Shown one piece after another: positions 48,445 through 60,680 of a DNA stretch of 64,000 nt. A program made the translations under genes and the position numbers. Below the pieces are notes generated by a model that was not told the origin of the DNA, did not search any database, and saw only the letters and a list, made by a program, of their open reading frames with translations. How positions within the stretch are numbered: the first letter of the stretch is position 1; each line of letters opens with the position of its first letter. Source of the stretch: Musa acuminata AAA Group (lineage: Eukaryota > Streptophyta > Magnoliopsida > Zingiberales > Musaceae); NCBI RefSeq assembly GCF_036884655.1, contig NC_088342.1, positions 31,874,501 to 31,938,500 of the forward strand, written 5' to 3'.

Positions 48445-51400
48445 GGATGACGAGGACATTTAGTCCTCCTACTTCATCTGCTTTTGATTAATTAAGTGTG
48501 ATAAAAGGGTTGATTGGGGATATTAAATCAGAGTGGCACGGTAGAAGCGTGGTGAACCTAATACATTGGTAGTAGAAAAATGGATGATGAGATTGGAGAA
48601 GATATTTGATGTACAAAATTGTTTTGATGATCAAAAGAATTTCTAGAGATCAAGGACAAGAATAGTAAGGACAAGTTTATAAAAAAAAAGAGATTAGAAA
48701 TAAATCAGAATGTGATAACAAGAGGGTTAAGACATCATCGATTTGAAAAGGGAAGTCACCACAAAAGATTCAATCCTGTGTATGATGCGAGTTAAATTAT
48801 GAAATAAGTTTGTATTTATAGGTGATTGGAGCCTATTTTGCTTCTGGAAATTTGGATCATAAAATAAAATACTACCCTTTGAACAAGAAGAAAGAATCAC
48901 TGCCTCATAAATCATCAGCCCATGTTAGAGTGTATGTTATCACGGAATATGATTCTAAAGCTTCTGAATTAGTGGTTGAAGGTACTATTTATGTTTCTGA
49001 AAGAATGCAAATATTTATTTGACCATATATCTCATCTATGATTTGATTCGTAATATTTTGCTTATCACATGGGCATTCAACCTAAACCACTGGATTATAT
49101 GCTATATGTAAATACGGTTATTAGGGATTGTTTGATAACAAACTCGATCTGGTCATCTTGTTTGATTTCTATTAGAGAACATAAACTTCTTGCTGATTTG
49201 GTTCTCCTAGATATTTGGAGTTTTGATATTATACTAAGTATGGATTGACTATCTTCTAATCATACCAATCATACCAGTATAGATTATTATACAAAATGAT
49301 CACTTTTTGTATACTAGATCATCCCATCTTTTATTTTGAGACTATTGTGCATGATTTACCTCCTTACCTGATGTATTTCCAAATGACTTGCATGATTTAC
49401 CTCCAGATAGAGAGGGTGAATTTACTATTGATTTAGTCCTCGGGACAACCCCAATATCTAAGCCTCCTTATGGAATGACACCACTTGAGCTAGAGGAATT
49501 GAAAAAGCAACTACAAGAACTATTAGATAAGGGTTTCATTCAACCCAGTGTTTCATCATGGGGTGATGATTGTGAGCAAAGTTTTCAAGATTTAAAAAGG
49601 AGATTGACTAGTGCCCCTATTCTCACTATTCCAAGTGGTGATGAGGGATTTATGGTTTATACTAATACCTCAAGAAAGGGCCTTGGATGTGTTTTGATGC
49701 AAGAAGGGAAAGTGATTGCTTATGCTTCTAGACAACTAAAGAGTTATGAACTGAATTATCCAACTCATGATTTAGAATTGGCAGCAATTATTTTTCTCTA
49801 AAGATTTGGAGGCATTACTTGTATGGGCGAACATTTGAAATCTTTACTGATTACAATTGTTTAAAGTATATTTTTACTCGAAAAAGAGTTAAACATGAGA
49901 CAGTGGAGATGGATAGAACTTCTAAAGGATTATGATTGTACCATTCATTATCACCCGGGTAAAGCTAATGTTATAGCAGATTCCCTTAGTAGAAAATCTA
50001 TAAGTTTTATGACAACTTTGGTTGTGAAGTAATGGAAGTTATTAGAAGAGAATTATGATTTGAATGTTATGAGAAAAGGGCAAGACTCAATGATATTAAT
50101 AGCCTCCATCCAAGTGCAATCTGATCTCATTCAACAAATTAAAGAAGGACAACGAGATCGACACTTGATCTGCTTAAGGAATGAAGTAGAAAAGGGATTG
50201 AAACTGAATTTTTGAGTTTTAGAGGATGGCCTATTAAGATTTTGGGATAGAATATGTGCTTCAAATGACTCAGATATCAAAAATCAAATCCTGAGGGAAG
50301 GTCATAATTCAAAGTACACCATGCATCATAGTAGCACTAAGGTGTATAGAGATCTCCAAAGTCATTATTGGTGGGAAGGCATGAAGAAGGAGATTGCAAT
50401 ATATGTTTCAAAGTGTTTGACTTGTCAGCAAATCAAAGCACAACACCAAAGACTTGGAAGTTTGTTGCAACCTTTAGATATTCCTGAATGGAAATGGGAA
50501 TGTATTACCATGGACTTTATTTCAGGACTACCCCGAACTTCTAGAAAGCATGATGCTATTTGGGTTATCATTTATAGGTTAACGAAATCTGCACATTTCC
50601 TACCAATTAATATGACTTATTCTCTTGATAGACTTGCAGATTTATATATAAATAAAATAGTAAGACTTCATGGTGTTCCAAAGGAGATTATCTCTAACTG
50701 AGACTCCAGATTTATATCTAGATTTTGGAGAAGGTTACAGGAATCTATTGGCACTAAAGTCAAGTTTAGCACTGCTTATCACCCTCAAACTGATTGTCAA
50801 TCAGAAAGAATCATTCAAATACTTGAGGATTTGCTTTGAGCCTATGTTATGGATTAGAAAGATGAATGAGATAAAGATATTTCTCTTATTGAGTTCATTT
50901 ACAATAATAGTTATCATTCAAGTATTCAGATAGCTCCTTATGAAGCTTTATATGGGCGAAAGTGCAGGACACCTATATGTTGGGAAGAAATTGGCGATAG
51001 AAAGTTATTAGCACAAGAAAAAGTACATGAGACTACTGAGAAAATTCAACTTATAAGAAAAAGGTTAAAGATTGCTCAGAGTCGTCAAAGGAGTTATGTT
51101 GATAATAGAAGACGAAATATTGAGTTTCAAATTGAGGATTTTGTATTCCTGAAGGTCTCCCCTTCTAAAGGCATTGTAAGATTTGGGAAGAAAGGAAAGT
51201 TAAGCTCAAGATTTATTGGACCTTTGGAGATTTTTGAGAGGGTTGGTTCTGTCGCTTATAGGATTGCTTTGCCACCATCATTGTGTCATATCCATGATAT
51301 ATTTCATGTTTCAATGATTAGAAAGTATATACCTATTCCCTCTCATATCATTAAGTATGAGCCGATGGTGATTGATAAAGACTTGTCTTATGTAGAAGAG

Positions 51401-51472
51401 CCCACTCAGATTGTTGATATAAAAGAAAAGAACTTGAGGAATCGGGTCATCCCTCTAGTTAAAGTGATCTAG
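48445..51472 (+). pseudogene. Decayed gypsy polyprotein (element H)
   Basis: Fragments in order: a gag trace (MTRTFSPPTSSAFD; WMMRLEKIFDVQNCFDDQ), a lost zinc knuckle (SGNLDHKIKYYPLNKKKE), a reverse transcriptase entry segment ([30 protein letters not shown]), then a direct jump to RNase H ([38 protein letters not shown]). The catalytic centre of the reverse transcriptase has been deleted at about 49563. Integrase follows (KCLTCQQIKAQHQ, WECITMDFISGLPR, STAYHPQTD) with stops at 50699 and beyond, and a C-terminal HDIFHVSMIRKY...RNRVIPLVKV region without a chromodomain. Confidence 0.85.
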
Positions 51473-51601
51473 AGATATCATTTTGGAGAGAAAACAACCT
51501 GAGAGCTTGTGGAAGAAATGATGAAAAGCTTATCCTCATCTTTTCGTTGAATGAGATATGATAAATTTAGAGGACTAAATTTTTCTTTAGGGAGGGGAGA
51601 G

Positions 51602-54349
51602 TGTAAAATCCCCCATTTTTTAAAATTTAGTAAAAGGTTTGTTTGTAAAAATAAGGATTATTTAATAATTATTTTATATTAAATGATATTATATTAAAAG
51701 TTTATGGCTAGGGACCTAAGAGTAAATATTAGAAGTTTGATATAATTTATGAAAGATTTAGATTGAAGTTAAAAAAAAAAATAGTGGACATGTGTCACTA
51801 GCTAACCTAATGGTACCACTTATGTTTACTCTAAAGATGACACCTAGCCCCTTTCATGCATGCATGACACCTTGCAACTTTTGTATTAGCCAAAACCTAA
51901 AAAAAAAAAGAATTAGATGAAAGGTTAAAGAAAACAAACCTGAAGAGTTGCAGCCAACGTGAATTTGAGAAGAGAAGGGAAGAAGAAGAAGAAGAAGAGC
52001 TTGAGGTTTTTCATCAATTTTACCACATTTAGGATTCAAATAATGTTAAGGCAAGTGTTCTAATCCCATCCTACAGTAACCTTAATCTCTTATTCCATTT
52101 TTATTCTGCAAAATTTAAGAGATTTCAACTGAGAAGCAGACCTTCTTTCGTTTTGATACAAAGCCATGAATCTGTAATTTTTCGGTAATCTGACCTCTAT
52201 GCAATGTTTCGGTCATAACATTTTGTAAAACTCTGATGTAGACAAAACCTATTCCATTTGAAAGTAGACAAAAAAATCTTTATTTTGATACTAAGATCGA
52301 ATGATTTGGAGTTTAAATGCCAATTAAGACTTCTGTTTAAATTAACCCTACAGATTCTGCAAAACAGGGACTGAAATTTCTGACCTCTTGTTGCTTAACT
52401 GCTTATAACTTTCTGCTGTGAACTCGGATTCATACAAAGTATGATTTATTCGAAGAAAGACTCAAAATGCTTTCTATGTATACCTGATTTGAAATTTTTA
52501 GAGTACAATTGCTAACTGAAACATCTATTTTCATCGACCCTATGAATTCAGTAAAATAGAGCTAATATTTTCATACCTTTCACTACAAAATTATCTGTAA
52601 CTCCCTGTTGTAAATTCAAATTCTTATAAAACTTTATTTTCCTAAAATTAGATTGACAAAGCTTTCTAATGACACCTATTTTGTATAAATTGGAGAATAA
52701 TTGGTTATCCAAATAGTTCATACAATGTTCCTGTCAAATTCTGCCAGAATCGAGCTTTGGTCGATTTTGGCTTTTCTTGTTTCTTCTCTTTGAAAAACGA
52801 TTTTGGTAAAAACTCTTACTTCAGTTAAGCTTTACATTATTATCTTAAATTCTTGTATACTTTTATCCTTTATTTATTTATACATCTGCAGCTATCATCT
52901 AAAGTTCATGTTTGCATCGTAATGATTCGGCACATGCATCATATTGTTCCGCATTTGCTTTCGATATGTGCCTCTTCCAGTTTCATTTCTTTGGATATTG
53001 AATTCATCTAAATTTCTTATTTTAATTGAGCTATATATGATTTCTTGAAATCCTTATATGCTCTTGCTTTTATTTCTTTTCAAATCTGAATACATTTGTG
53101 AAAGATTATGTTTGTATCATATTGACTCGAAAGGCATATGTACATTTCGTTGTTCCATATGTGCTTCTGATATATGCTAATTTCATTATTCATACTATCC
53201 CTTTGTACTCTGGTGTTTGTGGGATAAATGTGAACCTTTGTTAGAAATGGTAAAGGGAGTTATGCTTAGAGCTCGCGATGCTCTGCCGGCCCCCTATGAC
53301 TTCACTCAGACGTGGGTGAATGGAGCTCCCAGACATGGGAGACTTATGTTTGGTGGTCATTCAGAAATGGATGGACCATATTATGTTATGATCCCACTTC
53401 ACCTTCTATGTATTTGATATGATATTCATAGCTTTGGCTATGTTGCTATGCATGCTTTGGATAAGAATGAAATGAATGCATCGTCATGTGACATTTGAGC
53501 TTCTATTCATGTTTTGTTCTTTGATATGTTTTTGAAATGTTATAAGTCTTTGTTATACCTTGAAATTATCATATGCCATGGTTATGCTCCTTATGTCAAT
53601 GATATGCTCCAATTACCCTTCCTCAATTATATGAACAAAACATGCTTCGAACGAAATGATATCGTAATTCTGCATTCAAACAATACATGCTTTTGTTTCA
53701 TCTTGTATCTCTGCTTTGTATTTTTGATACCTTATTTGTTTGAAAAAAATTGTCCTCTTTGCTATGGATATGTTAATCACTTGCTGAGCTTTATATGCTC
53801 ACCCCGTTGATATATAAATTTTTCAGGATAGCTTATCGCTCGCTAAAATATGTAGTTTGGGTTGAGGCAATGGGAAGCTAGAAGATTTTAGGGCAAATCT
53901 TTCATACTTGATATGTTGATGTTGTATAAGTTCCTCTTGTGTGTATCAATGACAAATTTAGATTAATGTATCCTATAAATATTTGAAAAGTATCTCTCAT
54001 GTTAGGATTTTGGGAATGTTAAGTTAAAATTATGTAATGAATGATATAAACATGTGGTACATGTTGGTTTTGTAATTGTATAGAATTCTCACAACTATGG
54101 ATTTATGATGTGGTTATGGTTTAGTTAAGTTACCTTTGGATTTTAATAATCATCTAGTGACATGATGTATGATTATAAACTGTACAAGTTTTATGAATTG
54201 TTGATTGTGGAGGTGAATGACTTGAATGTTTTTCTTAGTGACCTCAAATGTGTGATTGGATCCTGGATTGTTTGTTGAATTATAATATTATCAATTTTGA
54301 GTTAGGTTCACACCTCTTGAATGAAAATTAAATTCGAGGGGGTATGACA
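51602..54349 (+). repeat. 3' LTR of element H
   Basis: 2748 bp from TGTAAAATCCCCC to GGTATGACA. It includes a segment of about 260 bp (about 53140-53405) absent from the 5' LTR, which is richer in GC and contains an incidental open frame. Confidence 0.87.
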
Positions 54350-55474
54350 GTTGTTCAACATAAGCTTCTTTAGAAATAAAGCTATTAAGAAAAGCACTTT
54401 TAACATCCATTTGAAATAACTTAAAATTATTACTACTAGTATAGGCAAGGAGCATCCTTATGGCTTCTAATCATACCACAAGAGCGAAGGTTTCTTTATA
54501 ATTGATACATTCTTCTTGGTTGAAATCCTTGGCTACTAATCTGGCATTATTTCTAACCATGATACCAAATTCATCTTGCTTGTTTCTAAAGACCCATTTA
54601 GTACCAATAACTAATCATTTGGCCTTAGAACAAGCTTCCACACCTCGTTTCTTTCGAATTGTTTTAACTTTTCTTGCATTACGATAACCCATGAATAATC
54701 TTTTAAGGCCTCATCAATGCATTTAGGTTCAATTTGAGAAAGAAAAACGATATTGGCACAAAATTTTTTAAGAGAAGAATGAGTTTGAACCCCTTTTGAT
54801 GTGTCTCCTATGATTAGCTCCTTAGGATGAGCATTTACATACTTCCATTCCTTGGTTAAGGATGTTTCGGAAGAAGATGTATCTAAGTTGCTAGTTGGAG
54901 GAGAGGGTTCATTTAAATTCAAAGCATAAAAATTAAGATCATCATCAAACTCATTTTTCTTAAATTCGAAAACTTTATTAAAGACAACATGGATAGACTC
55001 TTCTATAACCAAAGTTCTTTTGTTAAAGTTACAAAAGGCTTTATAAATAGAAGAATAGCCAAGAAAAATCCCTTCATCGGATTTTGCATCAAACTTTCCT
55101 AAGGCATTTTCTTCATTCAAGATAAAACATTACAACCGAAAACTTTAAAATACAAAACATTGGGTTTTCTGTCATTCAAAACCAAAAAACATATTTTATT
55201 ACAATGATCATCAATATTAATAGTGTACATATTATTTTATTTTAGGACAATCATAGAGGTATTTTTGTATGATTGTTCAATAATACAAACATTATATTCA
55301 AATCTAATGACATATCTTTTATCACATAATTGACTAATGCTCAAAAGATTATGCTTTAAGCCATCAACCAACAACACATCTTCAATCAAAAAGTTAGATT
55401 TATTGCCTATAGTTCCTTTGCCAATGATTTTACCCTTGTTGTTGTCTCCGAAGGTGACATACCCTTGGTCTAGG
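54350..55474 (-). pseudogene. Copia protease end, integrase relic and reverse transcriptase start (element G)
   Basis: On the minus strand: protease continuation (YVTFGDNNKGKIIGKGTIGN, then LLSISQLCDKRYVI), a jump from MYTINIDD to NDRKPNVLYFKVFGCN, which means the integrase zinc finger and catalytic core are deleted, an integrase C-terminal part (SDEGIFLGYSS, 54611-55120), and the reverse transcriptase start (GTKWVFRNK, RLVAKDFNQEE, FQMDVKSAFLNSFI) ending at AYVEQ, where H begins. A frameshift lies near 54611. Confidence 0.87.
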
Positions 55475-55872
55475 TGTTAGGATCCTTTTTCTGAGCTTTG
55501 AATAATGTTTATTGAGTCTATTTAATTCAACTGTTTATTGAGTTCAGTTAGAGTCAGGTAGAGGTTTATTTAATATTTATTTATTATTAAGAGTCCAAGT
55601 CCTGGTGGACTCTAGGTGGAACTCTATAAATAGTGATGTAACCCTTTCTTTTGAGAATCAATCAATGAAATGTTATTCCACTCTGTGGACAAACCCTAGG
55701 AGGTCGATCCCCTCGAAGTGATCAAGGAGGGCCGATCCCCTCGAAGCTTATAGGAGGCCGATCCCCTCAAAGCGATCATTATCATTTCATTTTCTCTTAT
55801 TTCTTCCACAATAAGACTTTAGGGTCTTACTATTTGGTATCAGAGCGACGATAAGACTTTAGGGTCTTATTA
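55475..55872 (+). repeat. 5' LTR of element I
   Basis: 398 bp from TGTTAGGATCC to TCTTATTA (expected TCTTATCA). It has TATAAATAG at 55625-55633, three GCCGATCCCCTCGAAG-type units (55697-55770), and an internal TGGTATCAGAGC at 55835-55846 between two copies of ATAAGACTTTAGGGTCTTA. Confidence 0.88.
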
Positions 55873-55979
55873 TTTGGTATCAAAGTGGCGATCCTTGGCA
55901 TTCTCGCTATAGTTATCATCATCTCAAAAAAAAAAAACACAAAAAAAAGGGAAGAGATCAAAAAAGAAAAGGAAAGAGA

Positions 55980-57180
55980 TCGTGCGAGAAAGGGTGAAGC
56001 CGACGGCCACCAACCACCACTGCCTTCTCAACCGAGAAGGAAACTCTGCTTCTGGCCACCAACCACCACTGCCTTCTCCACCACCGCTGCTGCTAGTCAC
56101 CGCAATCTTCTCCTCATCGATCCCAGCCCTCGGCGAGGCAACCACCACCACTGCCTCCTTCTCCACCGCTACCCCCTCCCCTTGGATCGCAGCCACAATC
56201 GCTCGACCTCCCCTCCTCGACGATCATTGGTGATGCTGCTCCAAGTCGCGCCACCACCGTTGCTAGCATCGCTAGCGGCTCTAGCTATGGTGTGATAGAA
56301 ACATAGCACCCTATTTCCCCTCTCTAGCATCGCAACTTCCCGGCCAGCGATGACCCTCGCTGCCTCTTTCTCCACCGCCGCCGCTGCTTCCCGACCGCTC
56401 GATCACCGCTGCCCGCCTCCCAGTCGCAACCCTAGCCATGCCCCCCCCCCTGGGTCGCAGCCGTAGCCATCGGTTGCCGTAGCCCTTATTGCAACGGTTG
56501 TAGAAACAGAGCTTCCTCTGTTGCTGCAACCCCGTCGATCTCTACCGTGACCCTCGCTGCCTCCTTCTCCACCGTCACCACTACACTCCAGCCAGTGACC
56601 ATCGCTGCTGCCAGCCACCGTAGCCTTCTCCTCAACCGCTCGTGATCCTTTTGGCCAACCCCTTCTATGGTGCGACAAAAATAGAGCACGCAGCAACCAC
56701 CGCCGCACACAACAACAAAAAATAGTGGCACCCTCTACTGCCACAGCCGCTGATTGTAACCACCACTGCCATTGCTCCCGGCCAATGACCAACCCCTCAT
56801 TCTGCAGCAGCCGCCCTCTAGCAGCTCATGCAGCAAGTACGCTACCCTGCCTCAACCACAACAGCGCATGCACCACCGATTACTCTTCTCAACCCCGGCC
56901 GCTTCAACGTCGCCTCCCCTTTGCTTAGCATCTTCTACCACAACCGTAGGTTGCCATCACTGCAGCCTCAACCCCGCTACCTAGTGATCGCCCCTTGGGT
57001 CGCAGCAACAGCAGCCATATCGACGCAGTCGCCTTCCAGCCCCGGTGCTCTCACCCCACACAGCGACAGAAACAGGGCAGCAACTCTTCCCCCAACACAG
57101 TGACCACAGCATTGCCCTCAACATCCACCTTCTCGGCAACTTCGCATCGACAATACTGATGCCCTTGACCAACATCAAAA
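55980..57180 (+). other. C-rich leader of element I
   Basis: About 1.2 kb dominated by CCACCAC, CCGCTGCTGC and CTTCTCC words, sharply GC-richer than its surroundings. It gives overlapping open frames on both strands through lack of stops, none with recognisable domains. It lies between primer site and gag, so it is the 5' leader of the element RNA. Confidence 0.75.
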
Positions 57181-57201
57181 ATAGGAGTTGAGATTATAGA
57201 T

Positions 57202-58416
57202 TTGCAGTCATACATAATGGCTACTAATAAATCAGTGAAAGCACTAATGGAAGCATTGGAAATTAGAATTGAGAATCGTCTACAAGAAACCCTTCATGAT
57301 TTCAAAAAGAGCCTACTAGAGATCCTCAATAAATTTCAACAAGATAGGAGCTCAAGTTCTATGTTGCATAGATATGAAAATATAGGAAAAGAGCCCCAAG
57401 ATTGTGACACAAACTACTCACACATGAAGGTGAAATTTTCGAGATGGAAAGATGGAGATCCGACTAGTTGGATCTCTAGGGCAGAAAATTTTTTCTGTTT
57501 TCACAGAACCCTAGAAGAATCTAAGGTAGAAGTGGCCTCAATCTAGCTCAATTGAAATGCAATCCAGTGATACGATTAGTATGAAACTTTCTATAGAGTT
57601 CCTTCATTGGAACAGTTCAAAAGAGGGCTTCTTGTTCGCTTTAGCCCATCCTAATATGGGAATGTTGATTGTCAGCTTGCCAAAATTTGTTAGACTTCTA
57701 TAGTGTTAAAATATTATAGTAGGTTTGATAGATTGTCAAATCAAGCTAGAGATTGGTCGGACCGATAACTTTTGGATACATTTATTGAAGGGCTTATTCC
57801 AGAGATCCGATGTGAAGTTAAGGCTCATCAACCTTGTACTATGATAGCTGCGATCTCATTTACACATCTACATGAGAAAAAAATTAGCAAGGAAAGATTA
57901 GCAAGGGGTTTGTACTATGATGAAAAATGGAGTATGGAGCACCAATATAAACAAGGGCAAGTTCTGATGATTGAACCAATTGGAGAAGAGCCGAAAGCTA
58001 AGAATGTAGACTCCGATCATGAAGGTATAAATTCTAATGAAGTTTTTAAACCTACCATACATACAATGCATACATTAGCCGACTACTCTAACCTGCAAAC
58101 TATGGAAGTTGGCGAAACTTTGGAGCATCAGCCTATTATAGTTTTGATTGATATTGGTAGCACTAACAATTTTATGGACAGTGAGACTATTGACCGATTG
58201 GCCCACCAAATTGAAGACTATGATAGATTTGAAGTAAAGATCGTTGATGGATGGATTTTCACTTGTGATAGCAAAGGTTCAGAGATAAAATTGATTATAC
58301 AGGGCCAGAAGATTCTTGCAACGATTACTACACTGAAAGACCGACCTGTTGCTTACATTATCAAAAAGTGGAGACCATACTTACTTGATCAATGGGTTAT
58401 GATGCATTGCAGATAG
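57202..58416 (+). pseudogene. Gypsy gag and protease remnant (element I)
   Basis: The ATG at 57217 starts a gag with a basic/coiled N-terminus, then FSRWKDGDPTSWISRAENFF, typical of plant gypsy gag. It is interrupted by a stop at 57544-57546, continues out of frame (about 57547-57770) and is open again from 57772 (FIEGLIPEIRCEVKAHQPCT). No zinc knuckle is recognised. The protease core reads VLIDIGSTNNFMD where relatives, including J here, have IDTGSTNNF, so the aspartate is kept but the following threonine has become isoleucine. After 58416 only a short tail resembling the end of the J polyprotein remains (EIDAAQP), so pol was deleted. Confidence 0.85.
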
Positions 58417-58502
58417 TCTATGACTAAAGTGCTGAAAGAGAAGCTCCCTGAGATTGATGCTGCTCAGCCTTGAGGACAAGGCTGATTTGAAGAGGGAGGA
58501 AC

Positions 58503-58937
58503 AGTTAGGACCCTTTTTCTGAGCTTTGAATAATGTTTATTGAGTCTGTTTAGTTCAGTTGTTTATTGAGTTCAGTTAGAGTCAGGTAGAGGTTTATTTA
58601 ATATTTATTTATTATTAAGAGTCCAAGTCCTGGTGGACTCTAGGTGGAACTCTATAAATAGTGATGTAACCCTTTCTTTTTAGAATCAATCAATCAATCG
58701 ATCAAATGTTATTCCACTTTGTGGACAAACCCTAGGAGGTTGATCCCCTCGAAATGATCAAGGAGGGCCGATCCCCTCGAAGCGATCAAAGAGGGCCGAT
58801 CCCCTCGAAGCGATCAAGGAGGCCGATCCCCTCGAAGCGATCATTATCATTCCCTTTTCTCCCATTTCTTCCACGATAAGACTTTAGGGTCTTACCATTT
58901 GGTATCAGAGCGACGATAAGACTTTAGGGTCTTATCA
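58503..58937 (+). repeat. 3' LTR of element I
   Basis: 435 bp, starting AGTTAGGACCC (first T changed to A) and ending TCTTATCA. It has four GCCGATCCCCTCGAAGCGATC-type units (58735-58845) against three in the 5' LTR, TATAAATA at 58653-58660 and an internal TGGTATCAGAGC at 58900-58911. A purine tract GAAGAGGGAGGAA precedes it. Confidence 0.88.
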
Positions 58938-58942
58938 CTAGG

Positions 58943-60631
58943 CTAGTGAGCTTAGAGAATTGAGATGGATCTCCGGTCATGTGCCTTGAGCATCCACTAT
59001 CAAGGTACCATGTCTTGCTCCTAGCTTGTGATAGTAAATATTTCTACAAAAAAGGATAATCTTTAGGTACCCATTTGACCTTGGGTGCTTAAAAAATCGA
59101 TCGACTTAACTTATCATTTTGCATGGAGTTTTTTACTATTCTTTTAGAACCCAAATCAATTTGTGTGGACTACATCTCTTAAACGGACATTGATAAGCAA
59201 CATATCCAAATTTGTAACAAAAGTTGCATTTGTTTCGGGGTGAAACATGCAAAGTTGGGCCTTTAACAAAGATGGTTGGATTTTTATGAGTGTTACTCAT
59301 AAAACCGATTCCATCTCTTCTATGAATATGATTCTTACTTGCAAGAATTAGGTTTAAGGATTTGCTACCTATTTCAAATTTTTCTAAGATTTCATGTAGT
59401 TGCAAATTCTCCTTTTTAAGTGTTTCTAATTTATCACATTTAGTACAAGGATCTAAACCATCATCATGCTCATTTTTTAATTTATCAAAATAACTAACAA
59501 GAGAAGCATGCTCTTTTTTCAACAGTTTATACTTTTCACTAACTAATTTACATTCATCAAATAAATCATAAAAACCACTTAATAATTCATCAAAAGATAA
59601 ATGAGCTTCAATCGAGTTACTTACCTCGTCGCCATATGCCATCAATGGGTAGTGACCAACTTGCTCTTTGTTAGTTGACTCCTCTTCTTCGGATGCACTT
59701 GAGTCGTCCCAAGTTGCTTTAAGTGCTTTCTTCTTCTTTGGTTGCTTCTTCTTCACTTGGAGACACTCACTTTTGAAGTGCCCCAGCTTTTTGTATTCGT
59801 AACATATAACTTATACTTTTTTGGGTTCAATTTTATTTTTAGTATCATTTTTAAATTTATTTCTTTTATGAATTTTTTGAACTTTCTTGTCAAGAGTGCC
59901 AAGTCATCATCATAGTCCTCATCACTTGAATTTTCTTTCAAGTGGTCTTCATGAGTTCTTAGTGTCAATATCCTTCCTATTCTTTGGAAGGTTGTTCTTA
60001 AGCTCTTCATGAGCATTACAAGTCATCTCATAGGTTATTAGTAACCCAATAAGTTCTTCGAGAGGAAAGTTATTTAAATCTTTGGCCTCTCGAATAGCTA
60101 TTACTTTAGGGTCCCAACTCTTTGGAAGGGATCTCAAGATTTTATTAACAAGTTCAAAGTTTGAAAAATATTTGCCAAGAGCTTTTAAACTATTGATGAC
60201 ATCCGTAAAACAGGTGTACATGTCAATAATAGTTTCACTTGGCTTCATCCGAAATAATTCATAAGTATGAACTAAAAGATTTATCTTCGACTCCTTTACT
60301 CTACTAGTGCCTTCATGAGTGATTTCGAGTGTATGCCAAATATCAAAAGTCATTTCACAAATAGACACTCGATTGTAATCATTTTTATCTAAAGCGCAAA
60401 ACAAGGCATTCATACCTTAGCATTTAAAGTGAAAGTCTTCTTCTCCAACTCATTCCAATCATTCATTGGAAGAGAAGACTTTTGAAAGCCATTTTCCATA
60501 AAGTTACATAACTCAAAATCCATAGAAATTAAAAAAATACTCATTTTAGTCTTCCAATATTTGTAATCCATCCCATTAAACATGGGTGGACGTATAATTG
60601 AATAACCATCTTGGTTGCTAGCAAATGTCAT
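58943..60631 (-). pseudogene. Copia gag and protease start (element G)
   Basis: Starts MTFASNQDG at 60631. The capsid region (FNGMDYKYWKTKM, FDIWHTLEITHEGTSRVKES, EELIGLLITYEMT) is broken by a stop near 60410 and shifts near 59950 and 59755. An acidic SSASEEEEST linker follows, then a coiled-coil-like LFDECKLVSEKYKLLKKEHA segment, a zinc-knuckle relic (CNFCYKFGYVAYQCP, histidine replaced) and, near 58960-59005, the protease start TWYLDSGCSRHMTGDPSQF, cut by element I. This copy shows the gag C-terminal half that A and F lack. Confidence 0.88.
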
Positions 60632-60680
60632 CTCTCTTGGGTTTCAAACCAAACAAGAGTGACCAAGCTCTGATATCAAT

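Larger units (their letters stand above)
45953..54349 (+). mobile_element. Element H: Ty3/gypsy element, left LTR truncated
   Basis: Plus-strand element with a partial 5' LTR (about 45953-48319), primer site TGGTATCAGAGC (48323-48334), a heavily decayed polyprotein (48445-51472), polypurine tract GGAGGGGAGAG (51591-51601) and a full 3' LTR (51602-54349). It lies inside G: the G LTR is at its left and the G reverse transcriptase at its right, with the G sequence between them missing. Confidence 0.85.
55475..58937 (+). mobile_element. Element I: short Ty3/gypsy element with gag-protease only
   Basis: Complete at 3463 bp with exact target duplications CTAGG (55470-55474 and 58938-58942). LTRs 55475-55872 and 58503-58937, primer site TGGTATCAAAGTGG at 55875-55888, a 1.2-kb C-rich leader, gag and a protease relic. 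Reverse transcriptase, integrase and chromodomain are absent. It sits in the protease gene of G. Confidence 0.92.

Noticed and set aside
53217..53417. 66-residue frame in the H 3' LTR
   Set aside because: Present in only one LTR, short, no domain; an indel segment rather than a gene.
55885..57103. Several long open frames in the C-rich leader of I
   Set aside because: Low-complexity sequence open on both strands, with no start context or domain; better seen as a leader.
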